A program made the position numbers and the translations under genes. Of a stretch of DNA of 64,000 nt, positions 53,924 to 64,000 are shown piece after piece. This stretch comes from Hysterangium stoloniferum (lineage: Eukaryota > Basidiomycota > Agaricomycetes > Hysterangiales > Hysterangiaceae): the NCBI GenBank assembly GCA_015178975.1, contig WHVD01000043.1, positions 124,001-188,000 of the forward strand. The letters are read 5' to 3'. How positions within the stretch are numbered: position 1 is the first letter of the stretch; each line of letters opens with the position of its first letter. The notes under the pieces are model-generated. The model ran no database searches. It was given only the letters and a program-made list of their open reading frames with translations, and was not told the DNA's origin.

Positions 53924-54903
53924 ATGGGTCCAAAACCGATGCCTCACAGACCAACTACCACAGCCAGGCCCTCCATGGGCTCTCCTTATCGGGTCCTGCT
54001 CACTGCTGCCCAAATTTTGGTGCAGTGGAAGAAGCAATGCCGACAATGGGCGGAAGCAGTGAGGGAGGCCAAGGAGGCTGAGAAGGAGTTGGAGAGGGAT
54101 TACCAGGTGGTACTGGCCATGGAGAAGGAGGTGAGGAGCAGAGAAAGAGGGATGAGGAGGCAGTGCAGGTTGCCACAGAACGTGCCAAAACAGCTGCAGA
54201 GAGGGCCATGATTGCCATGGGAAAGGTAAGTCCCAATGATTTGTGTAGTCAATTTTACTGACTCTGCTCTTAGTGCAAAGTGGTAGAGGCCAAGTCGGAG
54301 TCTGAGGGGGAGCTGGAGAGCCCTCAAAAGGTAAGTCTCAGGTCTGTGGAGTTTTATGGGCACTGACCACATCAACAGAAGGCAAGGAAAATGGCTCCAG
54401 TCTGCTTGGAGGCAAAAAATGACCCACAGTGTTCCGGTTGCAATGACTGGAACACAGACTGTTACCAAAAGTCTGGACAGGGACTGGGCTGCTGGCCATG
54501 TGCACACCTCAAAGTGAGGTGCTCACTGGTTCACAAGCCCACAGGGTCCATGATATGGGAAGTGGGTGGTCTAGTCGAAAGGCCTGGGGCCTTGGAGGAG
54601 GTTTTGGGACAGATAGCGGTGGGCATAGAGGCCCAGAACCAGTTGCTTGAAGAGAGCAACTGGGTGCAGGGGACTGTGCTGGAGACACTCCAGGGCCTCT
54701 GTGCCCATGCAGTGGCTGTTTCCAGGAACAGTTACAATAATGGCAGGGCTGTCAATGCTGATGCTACCACAACCACACCTCTTGATGGTATTGCAAGCCT
54801 GAGCAAGGTCAAGGTCACTGACATGATCCATCAGCTCACTGGCAAGTACACTGTGAGTACCTTCTCTGGATTGGCAACATTGAAGAAAAGTATTGAGATC
54901 TAA
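53924..54903 (+). CDS. Accessory gene of Gypsy-A3 (three exons, cysteine cluster), best-preserved copy
   Basis: The same gene as the antisense ones in A1 and A2; here the host Gypsy is in minus orientation. Exon 1 (53924-54225) begins MGPKPMPHRP, with 'GSPYRVLLTAAQILVQ' and a charged helix; a one-base deletion near 54130 shifts the frame. Introns 54226-54273 and 54331-54378 (48 b each; GTAAGT, TAG/CAG). Exon 2 (54274-54330) is 57 bases. Exon 3 (54379-54903) is open for 174 codons: 'CSGCNDWNTDC', 'GCWPCAHLKVRCS' (six or seven Cys), 'EAQNQLLEESNWVQGTVLE', then a C-terminal part unlike A1/A2 ('VTDMIHQLTGKYTVSTFSG'). Apart from the frameshift it could encode about 290 residues. No known family; the Cys cluster suggests zinc binding. 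Confidence 0.7.
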
Positions 54904-55519
54904 GCAAGAGGGGGCTCTGTGTTGGGGGGTCAATAATAGAGATCGTATTAGTGGGGAGGTCTGACTCTGTGGAGCTTGGCTTCAACTTATGTGTTGCACC
55001 TTATATGAACTGTTAGGGTGTTCCAGTATTTCAAACAGAGCAGATAGTATGATAAGAACTGTAGACAACACTTAGCTCACTTGACTGGAGGGCTGATATA
55101 CATACAGTGACTCAGAAAATCTATCCAATGTTTTGGAGTTTCAACTTACATACCTGATACCTCAGTAGATAAAATAGTAAGAATTACCAAAGTATTTGTC
55201 AATATGCTCCATCATGCATAGTTTGATATGACATAATGACATTGTGTAATCTCCATATGTATATGGTAACAATATGAATATTTTCATATAGAAATAATTT
55301 GGTACCTTTTGTTGCTGACAGGCTCTTGTATGAAAATCATGTATTATGTTGATTGTTTGCACTTGTTTATGTTTTTTCAACATGTTATGTGATCGTGTTG
55401 TGCTAAAGTATAAGTGAAAGGACTCTCATAGCTAATATTCTCCTAATTCCAACTACGCATCCCCTTTCCCCTGCTGCCCAGCATGAGATCCTTTCTCTAC
55501 TTGATGGCTACATATTCTG
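54904..55519. other. Unassigned, with an LTR remnant at its left end
   Basis: At about 54975-55010 a 'GGAGCTTGGCTTCAACTTAT' block shows a remnant of an LTR of the A/D type. The rest (55030-55519) is AT-rich with no feature recognised. Confidence 0.4.
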
Positions 55520-56177
55520 TGTTAAGAACAGAAAACTGACTGATGTCGGTAGACTGACGGGGGCCAAACGGAAGGACTTGGCTTCAGCTTATATGCTGTG
55601 CCCTTGCAAATTACCATCGGGTGTCCTTAAATGTTGGGTGGGCGAGTACTAGTCCTGTCGGATAATCCTCTTGGCAAATCACCAATTGGAAGCTGGGGGA
55701 TAGGTCGAGGGTCGAGTCAAAGGGTCGGAAACCAAGAGTGAGCGAGTGCAAGCAGAGGCAGAGAGTAGGATATTTAGAGTGGGACTATGAGAGAGGTATA
55801 CAAGTGTTCTGAGTCAATATTCTGATTGTCGTAATACTACGATACATGAGTGGCATATATATGGAAATCCGGCACTTACATATCTGAATGAAAACAGAAC
55901 AAAGAAAATTACTATTGGGGAAGACAGAACTACATATAGAGTGACGCAAAAACGGAGAGCAATAGATGGAACATTACAAATCTGGACGTAGACTACTATG
56001 GGGGCAGAAAAGGTGTAAGCTGGTTGTATAGGATAAAGGGTGGACAGAAATACTAATTGGGAACAATGAAGGTGCTTAATGGGATTAGTTGGAATACTGA
56101 CAGTTTGCAAGCGATTGGAGTTTTTGTGTGAGGTCCAATTGGTGTCCAACGGTGTGCTGAGTGCATGGGTCGTAACA
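55520..56177 (-). mobile_element. LTR, family H (related to A), minus orientation
   Basis: TGTTAAGAACAG to GGGTCGTAACA with the conserved GACTTGGCTTCAGCTTATA block at about 55574-55592. The rest differs from families A, B and D. The flanking 5-mers (TTCTG, AAAAT) do not match, so it may be one end of a recombined element or the left limit may be wrong. Confidence 0.65.
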
Positions 56178-56696
56178 AAAATATTGGATATATTTTGTGA
56201 GTTACTGTACTAAGAGTTGTGTGGTAAGGGGTTGTGGCTTGCTGACAATACCTCTGAGGGTATTAGAAGGGGAGTAAGAAGACTGGATACTGAACAGGGG
56301 TAATCTAAGTCAATATTAGAACTGAAGAGTAGCATAATACTGTACATGGTAGGAACTTTATACAGAAATGTAATGGATGAGTAGAGGGCTGATCAAAGCA
56401 GTGATGGGTCAAAGGAAGCACAGGAATGGGTAGGAATCAGTCTAGAACTAAATATGATATAGTAAAAATATTCTAGAAGGTATGAGGTGGCAAATATCAT
56501 TTACAAGTGGAACAGGTGGGAGAGCATCAGGATGGAGATGGAATGGGATGACACAAGGGGAAACCATAGTGGAACAAGTGTTGGGATGCTGTGGGCAGTG
56601 ACACCTGAGTTGGGTTACTGTAACTGATATTGGTACACTGGGGGGTGGGAAGAGTAAGATGAGGTTGCAGGGGGCCAAATGATGGGGATCCTAACA
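56178..56696 (-). mobile_element. LTR-like repeat, family E, copy 2
   Basis: Homologous to 12470-12964; right end GGGGATCCTAACA. The left limit is approximate. No coding content. Confidence 0.5.
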
Positions 56697-57044
56697 AAAA
56701 GTTCCACATTACTCTGGACCCTAATTATCAGCCAGACCACTGAGTAATGGACACAGAGGGCAGGCAACAGGGGGAATACTTTGACCTACTGAAGGCTCTC
56801 CCACAACTGTGACCCTAGCAAGATTGCAAACTCATACTTCCAAACTCATGTATGTTTATTATTATTTATTATTATTATATTTCTATTACTTTTAGCTAGT
56901 TCAGTTGAGGGATGAGCCAGGCATGTTCTAATGCTGTTGCCCATGTCTGTTGCCATGTGGCCCACATCTCTTCAATGTCCCCAATGTCGCTGATTTCTCA
57001 AAACATGATTGGCATGAAACTAACTTTTGGGAACTAATTGGGTG
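56697..57044. other. No gene recognised
   Basis: Contains an ATT-rich microsatellite-like tract at about 56858-56890. Otherwise featureless. Confidence 0.4.
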
Positions 57045-57252
57045 GAGACACACTGACAATGAATACTCACCAGGACCCGGATGATGAACCTGCCCATGTC
57101 TGACCTTCACGGTCTCATGAATCAGTTACCGGAATACCTGCCAGGACCCATGCACATCATACCTGTCTATCTCCGACCCCGTCCCATGCATCAGTCACTG
57201 GACCCTGCTCAGAAAACCCATCAGCTCTCTAACTGAGCCCCATTCCTGTTAT
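57045..57252 (+). mobile_element. LTR-A fragment, left side of the Gypsy-F3 insertion
   Basis: Follows the family-A LTR from about base 90 to base 280 of the consensus and stops at the start of the Gypsy-F3 5' LTR. The last part of a family-A LTR reappears at 63337-63594. Confidence 0.8.
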
Positions 57253-57900
57253 TGTGAAGGGTATGCACATACAGTATTATGGTTGGACTAACGAATAATA
57301 TGCACATTACTCAATACTATTTTCTTTATTTTCTCTCTATGTTTCTATTTTCTATACTCTTCAAGTATAGCCCTATTTCTTTAGTTCGAAACTCTGTGTA
57401 TACTTGTGGGTGCACTCAGTGCCAAGAAAGACAGACACTTTTTACCCAACAGACACTACCTCGTAATGACCCAGACATCGAATAGTGAGAGGTGTCAAGG
57501 GTAACATCTCAGCTACCTATAAAGGTAGCATCTTTTAACATACTAATAGTTTCTGGACTCGAACCGTGAAGGTCAAGTCCCTCACTCAAGTCTTTGCACT
57601 AGTCGACACTGTAGTCGACTCACACTGCCCTCCCTCTACTTTAGATATCCAGTCTTTCGCTGATTATCTCTCTTATCGCTTGCTGTGAGTTGTACCACAA
57701 CAGTCAACTCCTCAATTCTCTTGTTCTAGCTGTCACGAGCAACTGTACAGTTGCTCTAGTGATGTGCAGTGTGTCTCTCTATTAGTACTATCAGTCTAGT
57801 AACCTACCATATTGTACTGAATGGTCAATACTTGTTAGTCATACTAGAATAATCAATATTCTTCATATATTGAGCAGTCAGAATTTATCGACTCTTCACA
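57253..57900 (+). repeat. 5' LTR of Gypsy-F3 (family F)
   Basis: TGTGAAGGGTATG to ACTCTTCACA, 648 bases; matches 30162-30794. The following GTGGTGATCTGAGCC is the expected place of the primer-binding site; I cannot say which tRNA it matches. Confidence 0.88.
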
Positions 57901-57976
57901 GTGGTGATCTGAGCCAGACCATTCTTTTCCTATGAAGAAGCATTTTGCTGTTTGACTACTAAGTCTTGAGCATGCA

Positions 57977-60469
57977 ATGATCATGGGTAAGAACCAAACA
58001 CCGAAGTCTTTGACAACCCCAAGCAGTTCAATGCCTCATCAAAGACCTGCTAGTCTGGAACCACCCCGTAATGTCACTTTGAGGAAGTCTTCATTGACTT
58101 TTCAAGGACCAGCTCCTCCTGAGGATTCCCCTGGAGTAGCAGCTGGATTGCCAATGAATGCCCTTCCTGACCCACCTGAGGAACACTCATCAACCGAGCA
58201 GTTGACCACCCCCGGAGCCAATCCTGAGCCCAGTCAAACACCTGAGCCTGGTTAAACACCTGAGCCCGGTCAAACACCTGAGCCCAGTCAAACACCTGAG
58301 CCTGGTCAAACACCTGAGCCCATTCTCGTGTTCCCACTGAGACAGGTTATCCTTAAGCAGTTCCTTGGGGGTCATATGGTTTATGCGGAGCCTATCGATG
58401 CGAAGTGGGACACATATTATGCTGATCGAATTCCACTGATCAGCTTACTCCCTTTGTGGAGGAGTATGAGATGGACTACCCCTCCCTACTGGCAACAGTA
58501 GCTGGCTGGTTAGGTCATTACCAGGCCATTTTATCGGCGCAGGATTTATTCACATGACCAGGAACCCTTGAGGATTTGACCAGATTGATTCCCGAATGGT
58601 CAAGTGAGGTTACATCCACCATGGAAGGTGGTAGAACAATTTTCAAGCAGGAAGTGTTCTCTTTATTCCTCGAAGCACTTCGCACACATGATGATGCACT
58701 CCAAATCCTTTATGTCCTGCTCAGTGGAGATCATGTTGTGCCTAAGGTCAACTACCAGTACATGTACATCCGTATGCTGGAAGAATCTATTAATGGAGTC
58801 ACATCGAATGCATCATTCGCATACTTCACCTTAAGGGGCCGGCTGAAGCGAAATCAGAGAAGGCTCAATAAGATGGTTTTGGAGGTGCTCCACCCCTATA
58901 ACAACTCGATTTAGGTGCCCAATTAACCACTCTCCACAACTAATTCGATTGTTCGCAACTTAAATGGGTCTCCTGACACTTGTTTCCTCCACTCTCTCAA
59001 TCGTCCGGTGATATTGGAGGATTTCCTGCTGGATATGAGAATGGAAGTGATAGCTCACCTCCAGGAAAAAAGGATCGAGGTCTGCACTCCATTCCATCAG
59101 CCTCAGCCATGTCAGCTTCTGAACATGACTGAAATCGAGAGATGAATCGCTAGGGAACCCAGTCCTACACCTCTTCAGGGAACTCATCGCTCTCACGTCG
59201 CATTCGAAAGAGACTTGAATAGCCTCTACATTGGTGATGAATCGCCCACGATTAGGAACAGATTGGTCGCCAGTAAGGGTCAACCATCCTTCTCTACTGC
59301 ATTCACTGAGGGAATAGCTGGTCAGGTCGCTGGTCGAGGATTGCTGAATCCAGACGATCCCCACCATTCTCTGCCAGTCACCTCAAATCCTTTTTTGCCA
59401 CCAGGAGGACCCCCTAGCAGTTCATCTGGGAGCTCAAATGATTCAGACTGTGGAGGGAATTCAGGATGTGGGGGGTGCCACAGTACCTAACACTCCCTTT
59501 CAAACTCTGATACAGCCTCAAGCCAGTGCGCTTATCGATGACTTACCTAAGGACAAGAAGATTGCTCTTAACACCAACGACATCACAATACAATGGTCCA
59601 ACCTTCCCAAATATGAGGGAACTCAGTCCAAGGCTTTGGATTACATCATGGATATCATGAGTCTCTTGGAAATATCAGACACCATTAGTGCATTGTTAGG
59701 AGTCACTCTGCCAAGATGACTCACTGGCAATGCTAAGGTCTGGTGGAGCACCCTGGACCATGAACATCGTACTGAATTCAGTCGATCTCACAGGTCGTTC
59801 CTTTGGGGTATTGTAGAGGGATTACTTGGAACTCATTGGCGCAAATCCTTAGCTTTAGAATGGGAAGCCATGAAATTTCGACAAGTCGGCCACAATCGTG
59901 AGACACCTGTTCACTACATTCAATGGAGGATTAAACTTTATTGTTTCCTGTATGGGTTCCACCAAGATTGAAAGGACGAAACGTGCAGACTCATTCTGAT
60001 GCTGCCTATGGAATGGCTTTACCTTCTACAAGGACAACCCATTGATGACATCATGAGCTTGCAGACTTATGCTAACAATCTACAAGAGGCTCTGATTAAC
60101 ACTTGGGTCCAAACACATTGGGAACGTGATAGATTTCAGAAACCATGGGTTATGCTATCAGAAGGCAAAGATTTGGACTTCAGAGCCACGGACGGGCACC
60201 CCTCAGTCAACCATATTCTCATTGGTGAGACTAGGGAGAGAAGTTCTACAAGAAGGATTGGCACAGACTCCATCAACTGAATGCAGGGGAAATGTCACAG
60301 AAAGCTGTTCTTTGACAAGAGTGACAAGAAAAGTTTGGTCAAGCCTTCTAAGGAATGCTGGATATGTGGGAGCCCAGAGCATTTCAAGATAGATTGTCCT
60401 CGCAGGCAAGATGTCTCATTATATTTCTGTCAACAAATACTCCACACAGGACAAGTCAGAGGAAACTGA
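57977..60469 (+). pseudogene. gag: Gypsy-F3 gag with TPEPGQ repeats and zinc knuckle
   Basis: Starts near 57977. The N-terminal part is Pro/Ser-rich and holds about five copies of an 18-base unit encoding TPEPGQ-type hexapeptides (58226-58321; one Gln codon has become TAA). A capsid-like region is readable at 59438-60280 in pieces ('LPKYEGTQSKALDYIMDI', 'GNAKVWWSTL', 'DDIMSLQTYANNLQEAL'). The zinc knuckle C-WI-C-GSPE-H-FKID-C is at about 60358-60399. Several stops and frameshifts. Confidence 0.85.
58226..58321 (+). repeat. 18-bp tandem repeat in Gypsy-F3 gag
   Basis: About five copies of GTCAAACACCTGAGCCCG with third-position and transition differences, in frame, encoding TPEP-G/S-Q units. 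Confidence 0.9.
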
Positions 60470-62829
60470 GGAACAGAGATTGTATGAAGCGGTTCACAGA
60501 CTATCTATACAGGGACAAGTAAATAGTTCTGACAATGAATTAACTGTTGTTCCCATTTACACACCCCAGGTCAGAGACAATCTAATAAGGGAGAGAAGCA
60601 GAATGCATGATGAGGTTCCTCTGTCAGAAGCCTATGTATCCATATCTGCCACTGATTTCTTCAAAAAGGGGGATTGGTTGAGTGCACACTGGCAGGACCT
60701 TGAGGGCCTGACTGAGAATCACTACCAAACTCAGGATCATTGCGAACGAACTGGCTCAGACCCACCTTGTTCACCTGGAACTAATATCAATACATTCCCA
60801 TTTGATCCTGGAAACCTCCCAGACTTACTGCTGTACGATGACTCAGAATTGGAGGACAGCGACAGTGATCCAGTATTGAATTCCACTTCGAAGAACACTC
60901 CTTGTTGGAGAAAGCGATGGAATGTAAGCCTGTCCCTCCGCAAGGAAGGTAAGAGACCAAGAATCCAATATCCTCATTCCAGTCAACTGATGAAGGAAGA
61001 TACTATGATCATCTATTGAAAAAGGGACCCCCCAAGTGGTTACTCTAGCATAGGAGTCATGGTACTCCACATTTTCAGTCATGTGGGAAATCCCAATTCA
61101 CCTGAACATGTTAAGGTCAGGATGGAAACGGGAGTGGATCTTTCTCTTATATCAGAGGAATTCTAGAAGGGACTGCAGAGCCAATACAAGTTGAAACAGG
61201 GACTCAAACTACGTCTAATCCAACTCACGGGTAATGCCAAAGTTATCGGATACATTAACATTCCAATTTCTGGCACCTTATCTATGGATTTTTTGTCTTG
61301 TATACATTGACAATATAGTGATATTCTCTAATAATTGGGATGATTACCTCTTTCATTTCAATCAAGTGCTTGGTGCTAGTGCATCAGCTGGAATCACTCT
61401 CTCTCCTAAAAAGTGTTTTATCGGATATAATTCAATTTTGTTGTTGGGCCATAAGGTGTCCAGATTGGGTTTCTCAACCCATCAGGAGAAAGTTCATGCC
61501 ATACTAGAACTAGCCCAACCCACTAAAGTTTCTGAACTGCAATGGTTCCTCGGGATGGTTCTTTACTTTTCGGCTTATATACCATTTTACTCATGGATGG
61601 TGTCCCCTTTATTCACTCTTCTAAAAAAGGGAACACCCTGGACATGGACTGCTGAACATGTCAGGGCTTACAAGGATGTCAAGGCCACATTGGGCTCAGC
61701 ACTGGTATTGGGACATCCAGCCAGTGGGATGCCTTATCAGTTGTACACAGATGCTTTGGATTTTGCTCTAGGCTGTTGTCTTCAACAAGTCCAGAAAATG
61801 GCTTTAGGAGACTTAAAGGATACTAAAATCTATGCCCAAGCCAAGTTGGCCTTTGACCGATCGCAGGACGTGCCATCTTTTGTTCATCAATACAAAACCA
61901 AACAACCCAAGATTGAGTGGTCAGATTCATGGGGTCCCACCTTTGAGGAAACCGAAGTTACCGTTGAATGAGTCATCGCATACTGGAGCCGCACTCTGAA
62001 AAGCACTGAACGTAACTATTCCGCTACTGAGCAGGAGGCGTTGGTGGCAAAGGAAGGACTAGTCCACTTCCAACCATTCATCAAATGTGAACATGTCCTG
62101 CTTATTATGGATCATGTGGCTCTGCAATGGGCTAGATTGTACGAGAACACTAATCACCGACTAGCCGCATGGGGGGCAATATACGCTGCATTCCTGGGCC
62201 TAGAGATTTTACATCGAGCAGGAAGAGTTCACAGCAACGTGGACCCACTATCCAGACTCCCTTGAATCCCAGCCTTCGTGAGACCCATTAGAGAAGACTT
62301 GCCAGCTATCACCTTGACCTCCTTGGATAAGGGTACTGAGGAAAGTCAATGGAAGGAAAAACCAGCTGAGAAAGTGGTCTTTTTCATCATACATGATTTT
62401 ATGGAACCTTTCAGAGCAACCAAGAGGGTTCAACAGTCAGAATGGGACTACTATAACTTAGCAAGAAATGACCAGGAAGATGAGTCAGACTTCACATTGC
62501 ATCACCCTCAGTTGCTAATCAGTATCGAGGAGGGATATGTGAAGAAATTCCTGGAGGGTTACTCGAAAGATGCCATCTTCAAGAGCCTCTATGCCCTTGA
62601 TACCCCTTCACCCAATGCAGTTGTTACCCCTTCTCACTACTTTGTGGGAACAAACAGACTTCTGTACTTTCGTGACTCAGACTGGAAAAGTCGAGTCTGC
62701 ATGCCCAGTACTATTACCAACTCAATTTTAAAGTTGGTACACGATAACCTTTTCGAAGGAGCACATGCTGGAAGTCAGTGGCTGTTCAAGTTAATGAAGG
62801 ACCGCTTCTTCTGGCTGAGGATGCTGTAG
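60411..62829 (+). pseudogene. pol: Gypsy-F3 pol: protease, partial RT, RNase H, start of integrase
   Basis: A protease region with a degenerate active site ('METGVDLSLIS', about 61118-61150; canonical DTGAxxxxI). RT survives only from the catalytic box onward: 'LVYIDNIVIFSNNWDDYL' (about 61297), in which the second Asp of YxDD is Asn. The thumb and connection region are normal. RNase H: 'YTDALDFALGCCLQQV' (about 61744), 'VIAYWSRTLKSTERNYSATE' and 'HRAGRVHSNVDPLSRLP' (to 62265). The integrase finger follows (H62739, H62764, then C-x2-C at about 62853-62862). Stops at 61969, 62263 and 62827. Confidence 0.88.
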
Positions 62830-63336
62830 GACTGTGTATCGTACACACATACTTGTGATATTTGCCAGAAGACCAAGGTTGATCACACCACTTGTCAGGG
62901 GGCCCTCAGGCCTGCCGAGATACCATTTAAGCTACCCGATTCAGGAAAGGACTTGTATTCCGCTATCTTCGTCACTGTGGATAAATTGACTCATTTTGCC
63001 ATCTCGATACCCACCTTCTCAAATCTCTCTGTGGAAGGATTCACACGAATATTCGTCAAAAAGGTAGCTAGCCCCATTAAACTGCCCTCTCAGATAATCT
63101 GTGATTGGGATAAGAGATGGACATGCAGGTTCTGGAGGGAAGTCTGCAAAATCTATGGTACCACCCTTGCGGTGTCTTCCGCTCATCATCCCCAGACAGA
63201 TGGACAAACGGAGAATATGAATGCTACCATCGAACAGATGCTTCGAGCCTATTGTGCTTCTGCAAAGGAGAGTTGGTCACAATGGATTGAAGTAGTAGTC
63301 CACACATACAATTCAACCATTCACAGTTCCACGAAC
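62830..63336 (+). pseudogene. Gypsy-F3 integrase core
   Basis: 'TCDICQKTKVDH' then a deletion that removes the first catalytic Asp segment present in F2, then 'LYSAIFVTVDKLTHFA', 'IICDWDKRWTCRFW' (D2) and 'AHHPQTDGQTENMN' (E; better preserved than in F2). The frame runs into LTR-A sequence at about 63337. Confidence 0.88.
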
Positions 63337-63594
63337 TCCTCTGACCTATCTATCACTCAACCTCCAACCCATCACCACCTGACCCCTCAACCTCTGTGGG
63401 ATTCCTGCAAACGACCCTCCGACCTCTTGACCCACTAACTACTCCCGGACTCTCTGGGATTCCCATCCACCTGTCTGAAATTGGACACCACAATCTTGCA
63501 AGGGTGCAGCCTATAAGCTGAAGCCAAGTCCTACTGGCTTTCCCATGAATTTCTCCAGAAACCCTCTGATACACTCCACATGCACTCCTTAACA
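63337..63594 (+). mobile_element. LTR-A fragment, 3' end
   Basis: The last 260 bases of a family-A LTR, ending CTCCTTAACA, with the GCTGAAGCCAAGTCC block at about 63516-63530. It probably belongs to the same LTR-A as 57045-57252, into which Gypsy-F3 inserted before a deletion removed the middle. Confidence 0.85.
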
Positions 63595-64000
63595 GAATAT
63601 ATAAATAGGACATATGTTTTTCCATCATTTAATTAATTATATCCATATTGACATTTGATGTCTCATCAACATTGTCGATGTGATCGATGGAGCAGTTGGC
63701 AATGACCAGGGCTAACATCAGCTGTCACACACTGGGAAAACCCCTCTCTCCAAAAGATTTTAGGATCTGTAGTAGAGCCTTATCTTATATAAACTCCAAT
63801 AATCTCTATTGGATCATTAATAGATTTAAAATTGGTTAAGGATCCAAAAGATAGGTGGAGGGTGATCAGGTGTACATAGGATCTTTTAAGCATCAACCAT
63901 ATCTTGGAATATAAACTCCTTCAATTTTGTATAGTCCAGTGGGATTCTGTATCCCTTAATCTTTCCTGTGACTTGTCAGAGGATGATCCAATTAAAAATC
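63595..64000. other. No gene recognised
   Basis: AT-rich end of the window with no feature seen. Confidence 0.4.

Larger units (their letters stand above)
57253..63336 (+). mobile_element. Gypsy-F3: second Gypsy family, 5' LTR to integrase
   Basis: 5' LTR (57253-57900), gag, protease, part of RT, RNase H and integrase, all in plus orientation with stops and frameshifts. RT has lost its N-terminal half (junction about 61270), and the 3' end (extra ORFs and LTR present in F2) is gone. Confidence 0.9.

Noticed and set aside
58074-58375. Minus frames with 'RAQVFD' or 'LRCLTG' repeats
   Set aside because: Shadows of the sense 18-base TPEPGQ repeat in Gypsy-F3 gag.

Overview
This window looks like a repeat-rich, heterochromatin-like stretch of a filamentous basidiomycete genome, most probably an Agaricomycete (mushroom-forming fungus). 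The clues are an F-box protein of the kind greatly expanded in Agaricomycetes (46355-47800), gag proteins of a type common in mushroom retrotransposons, very short introns (46-59 bases) in the predicted genes, and chromodomain Ty3/Gypsy elements. The genus cannot be told from the sequence. I see no rRNA, CRISPR, prokaryotic or organelle signal.

Most of the window is nested transposable elements. I ordered the insertions from target-site duplications (TSDs) and from reading frames that resume on the far side of an insertion. Left part (1-14459): a nest of three solo LTRs (509-2783), AT-rich repeat debris, a unique stretch with weak gene candidates (about 4.7-9 kb), and decayed gag fragments. 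Centre (14460-44371): one Ty1/Copia element ('Copia-1') was hit twice. First, a Tc1/mariner DNA transposon (15220-24681, TA/TA) entered it, and a full-length chromodomain Gypsy ('Gypsy-A1', 16276-24235, TSD CCTGA) then entered that transposon. Second, another Copia ('Copia-2', 25009-44183, TSD TTCAG) entered it. Copia-2 has its LTRs 17.6 kb apart because it swallowed pieces of a second Gypsy family ('Gypsy-F2'), a second Gypsy-A copy ('A2'), two large family-C LTRs, a TIR transposon and several solo LTRs. The deepest chain is five levels: Copia-1 > Copia-2 > Gypsy-A2 > family-C LTR > solo LTR-A.

Right part (44372-64000): a unique island with the only convincing intact host gene (F-box, minus strand), then tRNA-like sequences, a pogo transposase remnant, a family-D solo LTR, a local inversion of about 650 bp recorded by an inverted TSD, a third Gypsy-A 3' end ('A3'), and a Gypsy-F copy ('F3') that inserted into an LTR-A and later lost its 3' end.

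The most interesting item is a spliced accessory gene carried antisense in the 3' region of the Gypsy-A family. All three copies (22152-23224 minus, 36979-38392 minus, 53924-54903 plus) share a TATA box, a pyrimidine-rich leader, an MGP-start, two phase-0 introns of 46-52 bases, a 57-base middle exon and a cysteine cluster. Gypsy-F carries a different, sense-oriented extra coding region between integrase and the 3' LTR (28003-30150). Labels A, B, C, D, E, F, G, H for LTR families are mine. Many inactivating changes are C-to-T or G-to-A transitions, several at CpG and some at catalytic codons, which fits methylation-driven decay.
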